NCBI GenBank assembly: GCA_900088475.1
Contig: FLMG01000941.1
Span: forward strand, 393,768-457,767
DNA: 64,000 bases
Direction: 5' to 3'
DNA from: Hyphochytrium catenoides
Taxonomy: Eukaryota; Sar; Hyphochytriomycetes; Hyphochytriales; Hyphochytriaceae
The notes under the pieces are model-generated. The model made no database searches. It was not told where the DNA came from and worked only from the letters and a program-made list of their open reading frames with translations. The translations under genes and the position numbers were made by a program. This document shows, in pieces, positions 11,361 through 21,912 of this stretch; the first letter of the stretch is position 1, and each line of letters begins with the position of its first letter.

Positions 11361-12178
11361 GAGAGAGGGAGAGACTTCGTCGAGGAGGAACAGACAAGGT
11401 CCAGTCCTTCCTATTACCTAGTTCCTAGCGACTGCCTTTCTGGTTAAACCTTAGACCGATCGTACGGCTTCTTCTTCCTTCGCGGGCCCCCCCCCCACCC
11501 GCCCACCCGGCCAACCCTAACCTTCTCGTGCTGCCTGCTGCGGGCGCCGAACGAGGAGTCTGATCTTGCAGGTGGTGGGAGATCTCCTCACTAAATCCAT
11601 GTGCTCCCTACCTGCTTGCCTATCTGATGCCCCCTTCTTCTTTACCCTCTTACGCGGCATCCCTAGCCTTTTCCCTTACACTACTACTGCTGCCCTCTGC
11701 GGACTCAGGATCGGACGCTGTAGCAGTCCTCCCTGCTGCTGCTGCTGTCTGGGAAATAAGTAACCCTTGCAGCCAGAGAGCATCTTTTCCGCGGCGTGTG
11801 GAGCAACCCGGCCGCCAGTCAACAACTGGATAATAGTTTCCGCTGACATAAAGCAAAGATTCTACTTTGAAGCTCGTTTTTGGGCCAAGGCTGTGGCGCC
11901 AGCATCACAGCTCAAGGCGGATCCAAAGGTTATGATTAGTCCTTGTTCCTTTTGTGATTTTCCTTAGTAGGGGAGAATTGCCAGCCTCGTGCCGTTCAAC
12001 CGGTCTTTGCTCTCCATCCAAGCTCTCCGCAAGCAGCAACGCGCTCTCTTTGTTGCCGGTTGCGCAGTGTTTTCTATTCGGGTCTCATCGTTGCTTTGTC
12101 ATCTCTCCTGCTGCCTGTTCGACCACCCTTCCCATCGCTCTGCTTCTCCCTTCGTGGCTGTTCTTGTCAGCAGGTATC
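11361..12178. other. Region upstream of thioredoxin-reductase-like gene
   Basis: Pyrimidine-rich sequence with a run of C residues near 11487-11496. The frame of the following gene is open from 11954, so an N-terminal extension that could act as a targeting sequence is possible. It lacks convincing features, and I prefer the Met at 12179. Confidence 0.4.
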
Positions 12179-13531
12179 ATGAACGACAAAGATAGCAACC
12201 GCGGATACGTTTACGATGTCGTCATCGTGGGTGGAAGCTTCGCTGGACTAAGCGCCGCACTCATACTGGCGCGGTGCAACCGGCACGTCCTGGTTGTCGA
12301 CGAGTCCGGCTCCTCTGGCGAGACGTCCAGGAACTATGCGGCCAAGATAGTCCACGGCTTTCTCACGCACGTGGATCCCACATCTCCCAAAGACCTGCTG
12401 GCCCGGGGAAAGAGGCAAATCTCTGCCTATCCGAATGTCCAGTTCATGACAGGGTTGGCCGTGAAAGTCTGCAAGGCTCAGATGGAGATAGAGAGAGTCG
12501 ATGCTACGGAGGAGCTGGAGAGGAGACTGTCTTCTGAAGGAAGGCCAGAGGCGAGAACAACTTCCGCGGGAGAGGAAATGCGTCTGCGTAAGCCATTCTT
12601 TATGTGCAAGATGAGAGATCTTCTAACTCAGCCAGGCGAGAACGACGCGTGGAATGGCCCGAGGGATGATAAAACAAAGGACGAGAAGAGCAAAGTAGCG
12701 TCAGGAGAGGGAGAAGAGAAAGTTATTATTCACAATGGCTTCGAGGTGAACGTTGTAGCTGGGGAAAGATCTGGCGCCCAGACAAAGGCAGAGGACAGCG
12801 GCGACAAGGAAGCAAAGGAGGAGCGCTACGAAGTGTACACGCGCAAAGTCATCTTCGCTACGGGCGTCAAGGATGTTCTCCCTACTGAGATTCCAAAGTT
12901 TGACCAGTTTTACGGCAATGGCGTGTGGCATTGCCCTGTATGTGACGCTTTTGGTTATATTAACGAGCCAGTGGGCGTTTATGGGACGGACGACGCGGCG
13001 GAGGAAGCAGCGCAGATGGCCTATGAGATCCTTATTTGGACCAATAACGTGACTCTCTTCACGAATGGGATGACAGAGCTGTCGGAGAAGGTCCAAAATA
13101 TGTTGAGACGCCGTCCAGAGATTCGAGTGATATATTCCAAGATTATAGACTTGATCGGCGACGAGGAAGAGGGCGAAGTGAAACAGGATGGAAAGGAGAG
13201 TCAACTCAAAAAGGTCGTCGTAGAAGACAGACTGGACGACGGCTCAACTACCTGGGAGGCCATTCCTTGTCACGCTCTCTTCTTCAGCACAGGGAGAGTC
13301 CAGGCACCTACGATAGACTATGAGAAGCTGGGCTGCAAGCTGGACAAGAAGGGCGACATCGAGTGCCTTGAAACAGGGACTTGCAAGGGCGTGGAGGGAC
13401 TTTATTTCGCTGGGAACGCTACTACGCGAAGGCTAATGATGGTGGCTAGTGCGGTGGGAAATGGGGCGACGGTAGGCTTTCAGGCCAACACTGACCTCAT
13501 GCATGAGGACATTGAAGAAGAGATGAAGTGA
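12179..13531 (+). CDS. Thioredoxin-reductase-like FAD/NAD(P)H-dependent oxidoreductase
   Basis: A single-exon frame of 450 aa. It starts with an FAD-binding Rossmann fold, VVIVGGSFAGLSAALILAR, at about residues 14-32. The redox-active motif WHCPVCDAFGY lies near 250-260, with cysteines at about 252 and 255 in the same place as in low-molecular-weight thioredoxin reductases. The NAD(P)H-binding region reads VGVYGTDDAAEEAA, and a C-terminal FAD motif reads GLYFAGNATTRR. Between the two halves sits an acidic, Lys/Glu-rich insertion (about residues 100-210), absent from bacterial TrxB. The FAD motif has GN where GD is usual. The family includes thioredoxin reductases and fungal GliT-type dithiol oxidases, so disulfide reduction or thiol oxidation is the likely chemistry. 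The partner is unknown. An upstream in-frame extension to 11954 is possible. Confidence 0.85.
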   Translation: MNDKDSNRGYVYDVVIVGGSFAGLSAALILARCNRHVLVVDESGSSGETSRNYAAKIVHGFLTHVDPTSPKDLLARGKRQISAYPNVQFMTGLAVKVCKAQMEIERVDATEELERRLSSEGRPEARTTSAGEEMRLRKPFFMCKMRDLLTQPGENDAWNGPRDDKTKDEKSKVASGEGEEKVIIHNGFEVNVVAGERSGAQTKAEDSGDKEAKEERYEVYTRKVIFATGVKDVLPTEIPKFDQFYGNGVWHCPVCDAFGYINEPVGVYGTDDAAEEAAQMAYEILIWTNNVTLFTNGMTELSEKVQNMLRRRPEIRVIYSKIIDLIGDEEEGEVKQDGKESQLKKVVVEDRLDDGSTTWEAIPCHALFFSTGRVQAPTIDYEKLGCKLDKKGDIECLETGTCKGVEGLYFAGNATTRRLMMVASAVGNGATVGFQANTDLMHEDIEEEMK

Positions 13532-13991
13532 CGGTGGTCTTTCTCTCCGTTCTCTCCCCCGGGCGAGTCACCTCTCACTCGTTTCTCCGTCTTCAATGGC
13601 TCATATCCACTATGGCACACCTTACTGTTCTGATTATCTTGTCCCTACCAAACCCTCCTACGCCTATGGTTCTTCCTTTCTCTGTCTCATCCTCTTCTCC
13701 TCGATCCCTCACTTCCTGCGTCTACTTTCCTGGTGTGACGCTCTGAATGTCATCCTCCTTAATCCTCTTTACCCTCTTTCTCGCTCTCTTTCTCTTCGTT
13801 TGGAGGATGACACACGATTAGCCTCCGGCTCCTGCGCTTCTTTCTCGTGGAGTCAGTAGGAGGATAGAGAGATAGCCTGTACCACTTTACAACGTCTTTG
13901 ATAATGGGAATAGGCTTTCCTTCCTCTCAACTAATGACCTCCCTTCACCAAGCTGTGCACCAGGATACGGCACTACCCGCACCTCGACAAG

Positions 13992-14003
13992 TACTCCGGA
14001 GTA
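13992..14003. other. 12-bp perfect palindrome TACTCCGGAGTA, copy 2
   Basis: Identical to the copy at 10878-10889, with three extra shared flanking bases (AGTACTCCGGAGTAA). Confidence 0.4.
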
Positions 14004-14567
14004 AGCGCCGGTCTCGGCCAAGGAATATAAGACTATCAGAGCCGGGGAAAAGAATCTAAATGCCCTTGCAACCTATTCAAAGAAGAGAACGTCTTTCTCA
14101 GTCATGGTCCTTTCATTGGGTCCAGCATCTTTCTTTAAACGTTGTCAGACCTCTGTCCACTAGCATCTCACTCAGCTCGATTCCACCACTGCTCTCTCTA
14201 TCAGCAGCCCTTGCCTATAGTTCTATCGACCCTGTCCCTTCCTCTTCTTCCCTACCTAGTCAGCTTCATTCACCACATACAGCAGATCTACTCTTCCTCT
14301 CTCTCTCTTCTCCCAGTCAATGCTCAGGACTCTCTTCTCTCTCTCTCTTGGTCCATCTGTTTCCCCGGGGGTCGATGTTCCTGGAGCCCAAGTCATAACA
14401 AAGCTAAGCAAAGCAAGCAGCTCCCAATTACGGTCCGTTACCGAATGAAAGATTCAGTAATGAAAAACACAGCTTTCTTTTCAGGGCCATTAAATACTAA
14501 GAGTGGGAGCAGCATGAAATGTTTCACTACGTCGTCCTGCAAAAAAAAGGTCTTTCCCTTCCCCTTC

Positions 14568-14705
14568 TGTTTCTCTCTGTCTCTTTTTCGCTCTCTCTCT
14601 CTCTCACACACACTCTTTCTCTCTCTTTTTCTCTCTTTCTCTTTCTCTCTCTCTCTCACACTCTTACTCTCTCTCTCACACTCTCTCTGCCCCTCCCTCC
14701 CTCCC
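14568..14705. repeat. CT-rich microsatellite with CACA interruptions
   Basis: Plus-strand pyrimidine runs of CT and CTTT units, broken by CACACACTC. It gives spurious Ser-Leu and Glu-Arg frames. Confidence 0.9.
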
Positions 14706-15448
14706 CCTCTCTTCCATTTTTTGTCTCTCCAGTCTCTGTCTTCCGTGCCTTTCACCTCTCTCTCGCTCTCTCTTCACGCCAATAGCGCGCTGCTCCTCTT
14801 CTTCCTTCCTCTTCTCTTCGGTCACTCTTACATTGCCTGACGCTTCTTCATCGAAGAGAGGAGCGGCGTTCCTTCTTCTTCTTGGCCTCTACCCTGCCTC
14901 TTCACATTCTCTTCTTGTCTTCTGTGCTACTTTCGTCATGGACATCTGAACTCTCAACCTCCTCTCGCTTCTTCTTCTGATGGGCTGAAACCCCCACGAC
15001 GTCTGACAGGGCTTGGAGGCCTGCCAGTCAGCCGGACGGTGGTACTTTCCCATCTCGACCCTGGCCGGTCGATGGAGTGGCTGTTAGGAAGCCATTGGCT
15101 TGCCAGCAATCTGTCTCAACTGAGAGATTCTGCCACTGCTTTCTCATATCTATTATCTATCGAGTACATCTCTCACCAACTCTTTCTCTTCACAATATAG
15201 CTTTAGCCCCCCTCTCTCTCTCTCTACCTGCATAGTACTCACGTCCCCTCGTCGGTCTCGTCCACCTCTGAGGATTCAACCTCTTAGCATCTCGTTGCCA
15301 CTTTCTCTGAACTGTGCGTAGGGGCGGAGACCGTATGGGACGTCGATAGGAAGAAGGGCTGATCATCTCTATCAACTCTCCTCGCCTCCTCTTCTTCACT
15401 CTTTCTCTCTCTCTCTCTCTCTCTCATTCTGAACCCTTAGTGATCACA

Positions 15449-16825
15449 ATGGCTTCGTCCCCGATATCTGAGCGGCTTAAGAAGTATCGCATGCATGACC
15501 TTAAGCATAGAGAAGAGCAGATCGGTTGGCCGCCTGGAGAGAAAGAAGGCGAGACGCCGGCAGAGCGCCCGCAGTCCCCGGCGAGAAGACTGCCCAAGCC
15601 CTCCTCCGATGCACCTCCCTCCTTCCCCCGACTTACTGAGTCCTGCTTGGGAACGATCTCATCTAACCTTGGCGTCTATGAGCGACCTCTGCAAGAGACC
15701 GTCGGGCCCGAACTGTGGACTCGATTGTCCCCCAAAGTTCCTCTAGATCTTAGCATTGCGCTGGCAATACCTCGAATAAGTGATGAAGAATACTGGAGGA
15801 GAAGAGTGAAGCGCTTCTCCCCTTCCGCTGATTATCCAAATGAAGGAGCAGGAGACACCTGGAAGCAAAAGTGCATAGAATATAACTTACGGACAGCCGT
15901 CGAAGCAATCCAGTCCAAGGCCTCCGAGGAAGATATTGAGGCTGTCCTCTCTCTGGCCAGAGTAGCAAGTCCCTACGTCACAACTCTAACGGTCAGACAG
16001 GCAGGACACAATCTTGACGTCGGTAAGCTGTGCTTGTTGCTCCAGAATCTCGAGATCCTTAGACTTACGTACGGGCCTGGAAAGCTTGGTATGGGCTTCG
16101 ATAAATCACTCTTTGGGATCAAAAGCACGGAAGTTGAGTCTCTATCTTCCTTTGTCTCTCAAAGCCACACCTTGAAAGTGCTGGATCTTAGCTCCAACCT
16201 CCTTGACGACCAGATGGTAGAGACACTAGTGTTGGGGTTGGAGACAGCCGGTCAGCTGATGGAGCTTAACCTTTCCCACAATAGAATAGGAGATGCGGGC
16301 GCCACTTCTCTTTCTCGACTCCTTTCTCGCTCCTCTTCGTTGGAAGCCCTCTCCCTCGCAGATAATTTGGTCAAAGAAGATGGGGCTTGTTCTATAAGTG
16401 AAGCTCTGGCCTCCAACCAGAGTCTCCGTCTCTTAGATCTGCGCCTTAATCGGTTGGGAGATAGTGGAGGAGCCACGCTCCTCCTATCTCTGCGCGTCAA
16501 CAGGACACTTCGGGTACTGAACCTTAGCTGCAACAGTCTGGGGAGTGAAGCCACTGACGCCATGGTAGAGCTAATGAGGTGCAAGGCTGGGGAAGGAGAG
16601 AGCGGACAGGAGCCCTCTAATTATGGCGGTCTAGCCATAGAACAACTTGATCTTTCTGGAAATCTCTTTGACGAAGAGGAGCTGCCTGTTCTCTTGGAGT
16701 TCATCACCTTCTGTCCCGAACTGAAGGCCTGCGACTTGAGACAAAACTCCTTTCCGGCAGAGGCCGAGGGTGCCGCTGCGATTGTTTGCCTACTGGAGGA
16801 AAGGTCATCGCCAAACTGGCGGTAG
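15449..16825 (+). CDS. DRC5: Dynein regulatory complex subunit 5 (TCTE1-like LRR protein)
   Basis: DRC5 is a leucine-rich-repeat subunit of the nexin-dynein regulatory complex on axonemal doublets and is needed for normal flagellar beating. The gene is a single exon of 458 codons starting at ATG 15449. The N-terminal half matches the DRC5/TCTE1 plan: LSPKVPLDLSIALAIPRI, then DEEYWRRRVKRF and WKQKCIEYNL, then a short LTLRYG-like turn (LRLTYGPGKLGMGF). From about residue 235 there are RNase-inhibitor-type LRRs: LKVLDLSSNLLDD, LMELNLSHNRIGD, LEALSLADNLVKE, LRLLDLRLNRLGD, LRVLNLSCNSLGS and IEQLDLSGNLFDE. Other LRR families share the repeats but not the N-terminal PLDL...YWRRR segment. That is why I name DRC5 and not RanGAP or NLR. 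Confidence 0.82.
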   Translation: MASSPISERLKKYRMHDLKHREEQIGWPPGEKEGETPAERPQSPARRLPKPSSDAPPSFPRLTESCLGTISSNLGVYERPLQETVGPELWTRLSPKVPLDLSIALAIPRISDEEYWRRRVKRFSPSADYPNEGAGDTWKQKCIEYNLRTAVEAIQSKASEEDIEAVLSLARVASPYVTTLTVRQAGHNLDVGKLCLLLQNLEILRLTYGPGKLGMGFDKSLFGIKSTEVESLSSFVSQSHTLKVLDLSSNLLDDQMVETLVLGLETAGQLMELNLSHNRIGDAGATSLSRLLSRSSSLEALSLADNLVKEDGACSISEALASNQSLRLLDLRLNRLGDSGGATLLLSLRVNRTLRVLNLSCNSLGSEATDAMVELMRCKAGEGESGQEPSNYGGLAIEQLDLSGNLFDEEELPVLLEFITFCPELKACDLRQNSFPAEAEGAAAIVCLLEERSSPNWR

Positions 16826-17142
16826 AGGGGACAGGCTGAGGGGAATAGACAACGGAGAATGTGCCTATCTCTAACAGTATAAGTGGATGGAAGCTGTCAC
16901 TGATGATGCTTCTCTCCTCGTTGGCAGCAACATATTGTACTGCAGGCGGCGCCGCTGCTGGCTCCTCTATTCTATTTGCCTCTTCTTTGTCTCCCTTGTC
17001 TCTGGTGGGGTTCTTCTTGGCTAACCGCAAGCTCAGGGAAGCTCCATAAGTTAGACCAAGTAGGATAGGAGACCAGGTAATAAAGCACAGGCCGCGCAGA
17101 GAAGCTGAGCAGCAAAGATGTTAAGACTTTAAACGGGTCATC
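16826..17142. other. Spacer between convergent DRC5 and TSEN34 genes
   Basis: Holds the two 3' UTRs. The short frame at 16861-17049 (+) has a hydrophobic start but no further support. Confidence 0.5.
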
Positions 17143-18083
17143 TCAATGTGAGCTTGAAGCTGCAATAAAGCGCAGTCCGATGTAGTTGATAGACACTTCT
17201 TCCGGGCCCTTCGCCTCTTGTCCAGCGGTACCGCTATGAGGGAATGTGGAGGTCTCACGCTCATCTCTTGGGAGAGAAGGGGAAGGGGAGCGAGAGACAA
17301 TGGCCAGGCATCTCTTTTTCTTTACGATTTGGCTGACACGACAGGCTCCCATAAGCTCCAGCATATCCACTTCGTCCGAGGCTCTCACCACTGAGAGGAC
17401 CGCCTCAGCGTGGCAAACTAGGGGATCCTCTGAACAAAAGGCACATATAGGGCAAAGGTCAGGAGGCGGGAAGAAAGTTGCACCCGGAAAGAGGCAGGAA
17501 TCACTCTTAACGAAACCCCAAGGAATATATGACATTCGTTGAGCCCAGATAATAAATAGGATAAACATAGGGAACGAAAAAGGCAAGAAGGCCAAGAGTT
17601 TGCAAAATAATCGGCCAGAGAAGAGCAGTCATCACGGATCTCTTTCTTACGTCGATAGACGAGGAAGTCCCCACCAAACTTAGTGGCAGGAGTAATAAAA
17701 AAGCCTCTCCTTTGAAGGTCTGTCCATACGAGAGCACAGTCCCTCTCGTGCTCATCCATCTCTAGGAGACTGGGAGAAGGCACTGTGCAGGTCTTGATAC
17801 GGCACATACTCGCTGTGCCAGCAGCATCCACGTTCTGGGCCTTGGCAAGCTCCTGGGCCTTTGCAGACGCCGTTACATTGTCAGCCAAAGGCATAGCATG
17901 AACCCGTTAATGTCCTGGTGTCCGTACCTCCTCGGTGGTAAGAAGTGCTGGGAGATATTTACGATTCTCCTTACTCCTATTGCCAGACGGCACGGCGCCA
18001 ACCAGATGGGGGACGATCTTAAACTCATTTCTCAGTTTCAAAGCATCCTCAGAGGAGGTAACAAAGGCATATCCCGGCTCCAT
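17143..18083 (-). CDS. TSEN34: tRNA-splicing endonuclease subunit Sen34
   Basis: Catalytic subunit that cuts the 3' splice site of intron-containing pre-tRNA. The minus-strand model has three exons: 18083-17928, 17858-17651 and 17429-17143 (651 nt, 216 aa). The N-terminal domain has HLVGAVPSGNRSKENRKYLP and ALLTTEE, as in TSEN34. The endonuclease fold is clear: GFFITPATKFGGDFLVYR, then across the second intron QDPLVCHAEAV, then VKKKRCLAIV. The expected catalytic triad is present: Tyr about 120 (in FLVY), His about 128 (in CHAE) and Lys about 158-160. The linker between domains is shorter than in humans. The choice of acceptor at 17429 restores the conserved Y-x-x-D-P-x-x-x-H spacing. The product acts with Sen2, so pre-tRNA introns are expected in this genome. 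Confidence 0.9.
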
Positions 18084-19990
18084 CGTTAGCACGGCTAAGC
18101 AACCCAGGCTTGCGTTAGCAGTCCATTGGCACTCACTTGTACATGTAGATGAGCCCTATCTATCAATCTCTAAAAAAGCTGCAGCTTCTTCATGGCATGT
18201 GGCATTTGCGAGGACTCAGGATGGAGCTTCAAAGCTTCAGAAAGAAAAATCTTCAGATGCATCTTTCACATCGTGCAGCTCAACCTATTGTATTCGCTAT
18301 ATAGTAATGGTGAACAGTAAGCCACAATCGCGCCTATAATATTATCATATTATCATCGAATGAGAAAAATACTGTAACAAGATGTGACAGCTCTATCTAA
18401 TGCCTAGAAACTGTAGATAAGAGGGTTAGCTGTAAGTCTCCTTCCAAGGATTGACGCATTCGGGTTGTTATAAATGTATAATGTTTCTGTAGCTGTACTT
18501 GGTCAAGGACTCACAGCTCACAGCCATTCTGAAGACTTGGTAGTCGCTCTTGTGCTGTAGCACTAAGTGGTTCCAAGTAACTTACAAAGGAAGCCTTTCA
18601 AGTACCTGTACAAGTAACTGTACCACTTCGGCTAAGTAACTACTTGCTCTCAAGACACTCATACTTATAAGAGTTACAAGAACTGCACAATGCTTTTCAA
18701 AAAGGTCTGTCAAAGTGATGCTGGCTTGACTACTGTGTAACGCTTCATCCTTGGACAGTTGTACAAGTACATCGTGATCAATCTTGAGGCTAAAGTAGTT
18801 CGTACTCGTAGCAGAAAAAGCAATTTCCTGGGGCTTAGTTTCTAGAGGTTTCTCCAACTAGTAGAGTAGGTTCTAAGTAAATAAAAGTACGAGTAGAAAC
18901 AATTTCTTCCCATCGTGGCAGTCGCAACCTTTGGCTGTGCCTGCTCCTACACATCCTCTTATAAAATTGCTGCTGCAGAGTCGCAGCCTTTGGTTGGACA
19001 CTACTTTTGACTCGAATGGCGATTCTCTCAGTCTCTTCCCTGTTGTGACTCTTCACAATCATTCTTATGAGTTCCCCACCTCTCAGTTCTTAACCACCCC
19101 GTATCTCTTGAACCTTCTGTCTCTTCTGATTGTTAGAGGTTCTGATCATCCGTATCTTTTTTCGATGCGCTCTGTCTGGCGTGTTCCAGCCTCACCACAA
19201 CCTTCAACCTTGACCTTCAACCCAGGATGGGTGGGAGGGCTAGGTGATAATTACAGTTAGCAGTGTTTACCAGGATGGGTGGAGGGGGCGAGCCACACAA
19301 AACTGTACCTTTACAAGAAGCTTTCAATAGAATTCAAAGAGCCCTAATCACAGGTTGAACTAGTAGTATTTCTATATTTTTCATGAAGGAAATAAAAAGG
19401 AGTTTTTGGCCTCAGGAAAGGGGGAGACAAGGCGATCCGTCACTTTCGGTTGTGACGAGGTGGTGAGCCATACTGTTCCCCTGTGTTATCTTTCTTCGTA
19501 GCAACAGTTGGTCGGTCGTCGGTCCGTGCCAGTGTTGAATTACGGTCTTTCTCAGTTCCTCACCCTGCTGATGCCGCACCCAAACAAACGTCAAGTCTTG
19601 GGGCCGAGGGCCCTCCCCCAGCTTAGCAGTAGCTTTATGACAGTAGAGTCCTCGGCCTTCCGGGGTGAGGGTCTCGCTGGCTGTCTGACCAAAGGTAACA
19701 CGTGATGCACGGCTTGGGAGGTGCACGAGAGGTAGAGAGGTGATGTGATGTGAAGCGACATTTGCGGTGGCAAAAGACCGTTCTTCCCTCCACCTTTGGC
19801 CCTCATGCTAAGATGATACTGATTTCTCTGTCCTCTCTGTTCCCTTTATAGCCTCACAATTTCTCCATTCAGTCAGTCCCACACAACCTTGCCCTTCTTT
19901 GCTTCCTGTCTCGCGAAAGGGCAGAAGCACGCGGAACCGAGTGGGAAAAAAAGTCAACTTTCCGAACCCCTTCTTTTCCCCTCTCACTTT

Positions 19991-20030
<40 letters not shown>

Positions 20031-20823
20031 GTCTGCTTCCCTTTCACAAGAAGGTCTATCTCTGTGATTGTGTGGACAATGGACAACCACTGGGGGCTTT
20101 CCCCACACCAGCTCAGCGACGTCTTCCCAAATAAAAATGAAAGCCTTTAGTTGGTGAGTAGCGTCTCTGTCTGATGGTGCTGGAGTCTGGCCCTCGTCAA
20201 AGGGTATAACTCTTCGTGCCTCACGAACCGCTGCGCCGACGGGAAAAAAGTGTATTACTACAGTCATTAACAGGCTCCAAATACCTCGGAATTGCTGGCG
20301 TATTACTATCCGAGAAATGAAGCGACATAATTACGAGGAGAACACTTGTTCACTATTATTATGGCTACGAAAGCTTTTAGCATAGAACATCCCTGCCTAG
20401 TAATCTGACATATCGTATTATTACGCCGCGGGCGCGGACTTTGCCGATAAGAATTGACCAGAATTCTGAGTGCCCCATCCGTCCCCGTATAAACCTACCG
20501 CATTGCGGGCAAGGGTGGGTGGGGTCTCAATCCTTGCGCTCAAGAATCGTCACTGCTTTCAGATTTTTATCCCCATAGAAAGTGCGTTCACTTCTGATCA
20601 GTGCCGCCAGAATCAGAGATTTGGAGTCTCGGTCATTGCGTCTTCACGACGGTTCGCATCCACCAAGCTATTGGGATTCACTTTGGGTCTATCTCTACAA
20701 CGCTATTCCAAGGCCACCCGCCACTCGTAGCTTGTTCGGGGCCATCTATACAAATCAAGGCTAGCAAGCTTCCGGAGGTCAAGAAGCGGTCCATTTCTCA
20801 GTGTCTCACATCGGCTCCTCAAG
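18084..20823. other. 2.7-kb intergenic region
   Basis: No gene I can support. The stretch 18300-19420 is AT-richer than the rest, with many short GTACAAGTA-like and AAGTAACT words and short unrelated frames on both strands. A CT microsatellite is at 19996-20027. The part 20465-20823 leads into the RWP-RK gene. Decayed transposon sequence is possible but I recognise no domain. Confidence 0.4.
19996..20027. repeat. (CT)n microsatellite
   Basis: About 15 CT units on the plus strand, uninterrupted. Confidence 0.95.
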
Positions 20824-21912
20824 ATGCCCGTGCTCCTCCCCCTTCAAACTAAAATTGAGGCCAGTCCAATGACCCTCTCTGGCGTAAACCGCCGTCTTTA
20901 TGGCGAAGAGGATCATACCTTCACAATTTCAAGAAGCGCTGCCGTCCATCGTAGCAGCGGCGTTGATGCTGTAGCTGCTGCGGCAGCAGTAGTGTCCACC
21001 GCCACCGTTGAGAATGGAACTTTAGATGTCTTAGAGGCCAGCTCATTGCTGCTCTCAATGTCCAAGCAAGCACGAGTTGGACCTAAGAAGGAGAAGAAAC
21101 AGTCAGTATCTCATCCAAAGCCTAGCCCAGTATCTGCTAAGAAAGGCAAGAAGAAGGCTCCACCCCGGCCTCCAGTTGACGATGAGCTGACTGACGATGA
21201 GGACATGGGTTTGGAAGAGCTCCAGCGAGCTTCACGCTTCCCTAATCTTGAGGTAGACACCAGCGAGTACGAAGATGACAAGGTGCGCCAGCGTACAACT
21301 ATTTCTCCGCGCTTCGAAAAGACGACAGCTCGCCGGCCGCTGCAGAAACCCATCACTCTTGAAGAACTGAAGTTGCACTTTAACAAGCCAATAGTAGATG
21401 TTGCAAAAGAGTTCGGCGTGTGCATCACGCTTATGAAGAAAATTTGCAGAAAGAATGGTATCAAGCGGTGGCCTCATCGGCTGATCCGCAGTCTAGACAA
21501 GAGGATTCAGAACGCGGAGATCAGTCTGCAGACTGCCACGGGCTCAGAGCATCAACGCTGTCAGGAGCAATTGATAATGTTGAAGAGGAAGCTCGAGGCG
21601 GTCTTTGAGAACCCGAACATCAAGATGAAGGAGACTGAATTAGACGCGCTAGAGTACCATCCCCTACCTTCTCCCAAAGGAGCACCTGCTAGGTTGCCTT
21701 CGACGCCAAGTGCCTCTACACCTAGTCCGTCTCCTACTCCAGCCGCCATGCCACCAGCGCCTCAACTCTCGCAAAGTGCATTGGCTGTCTCTCCAGGGAC
21801 CACTGCGGCGGCGAACGTCCCGCTAGGAGCTGCTCAAGGTGGCCATTCAGTGTCTATATCATCCATTCTGTCTCCTGCTCCTATTTCCCCAGTGGTGAAG
21901 ATAGACAACTAG
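20824..21912 (+). CDS. RWP-RK domain transcription factor
   Basis: A single exon of 362 aa. A Lys/Pro-rich low-complexity stretch (82-118) and an acidic stretch (119-127) precede the DNA-binding RWP-RK domain at about residues 176-226: ITLEELKLHFNKPIVDVAKE, then FGVCITLMKKICRKNGIKRW, then PHRLIRSLDKRI. A short coiled coil follows (about 223-262), and the C-terminus is Ser/Pro/Thr/Ala-rich, as in activation regions. The hallmark motif reads RWPHRL; the Lys of canonical RWPxRK is replaced. The domain type resembles RKD-like proteins with one RWP-RK and no PB1 or NIN N-terminal region. In plants and algae such factors govern nitrogen responses or gamete and egg identity; the role here is not known. 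An N-terminal LEASSLLLSMS motif may be a protein-interaction segment. It converges with the kinesin gene. Confidence 0.88.
   Translation: MPVLLPLQTKIEASPMTLSGVNRRLYGEEDHTFTISRSAAVHRSSGVDAVAAAAAVVSTATVENGTLDVLEASSLLLSMSKQARVGPKKEKKQSVSHPKPSPVSAKKGKKKAPPRPPVDDELTDDEDMGLEELQRASRFPNLEVDTSEYEDDKVRQRTTISPRFEKTTARRPLQKPITLEELKLHFNKPIVDVAKEFGVCITLMKKICRKNGIKRWPHRLIRSLDKRIQNAEISLQTATGSEHQRCQEQLIMLKRKLEAVFENPNIKMKETELDALEYHPLPSPKGAPARLPSTPSASTPSPSPTPAAMPPAPQLSQSALAVSPGTTAAANVPLGAAQGGHSVSISSILSPAPISPVVKIDN

Larger units (their letters stand above)
13532..15448. other. Intergenic, pyrimidine-rich
   Basis: No gene I can support. It contains CT microsatellites near 14588-14672, 15208-15228 and 15403-15426, and a second copy of the TACTCCGGAGTA palindrome. 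The open frames translate to Ser-Leu-rich peptides and reflect base composition. Confidence 0.55.

Noticed and set aside
18582-18857. 91-codon minus-strand frame in the AT-rich intergenic region
   Set aside because: No motif and no splice-consistent extension; sequence rich in short AAGTA repeats.
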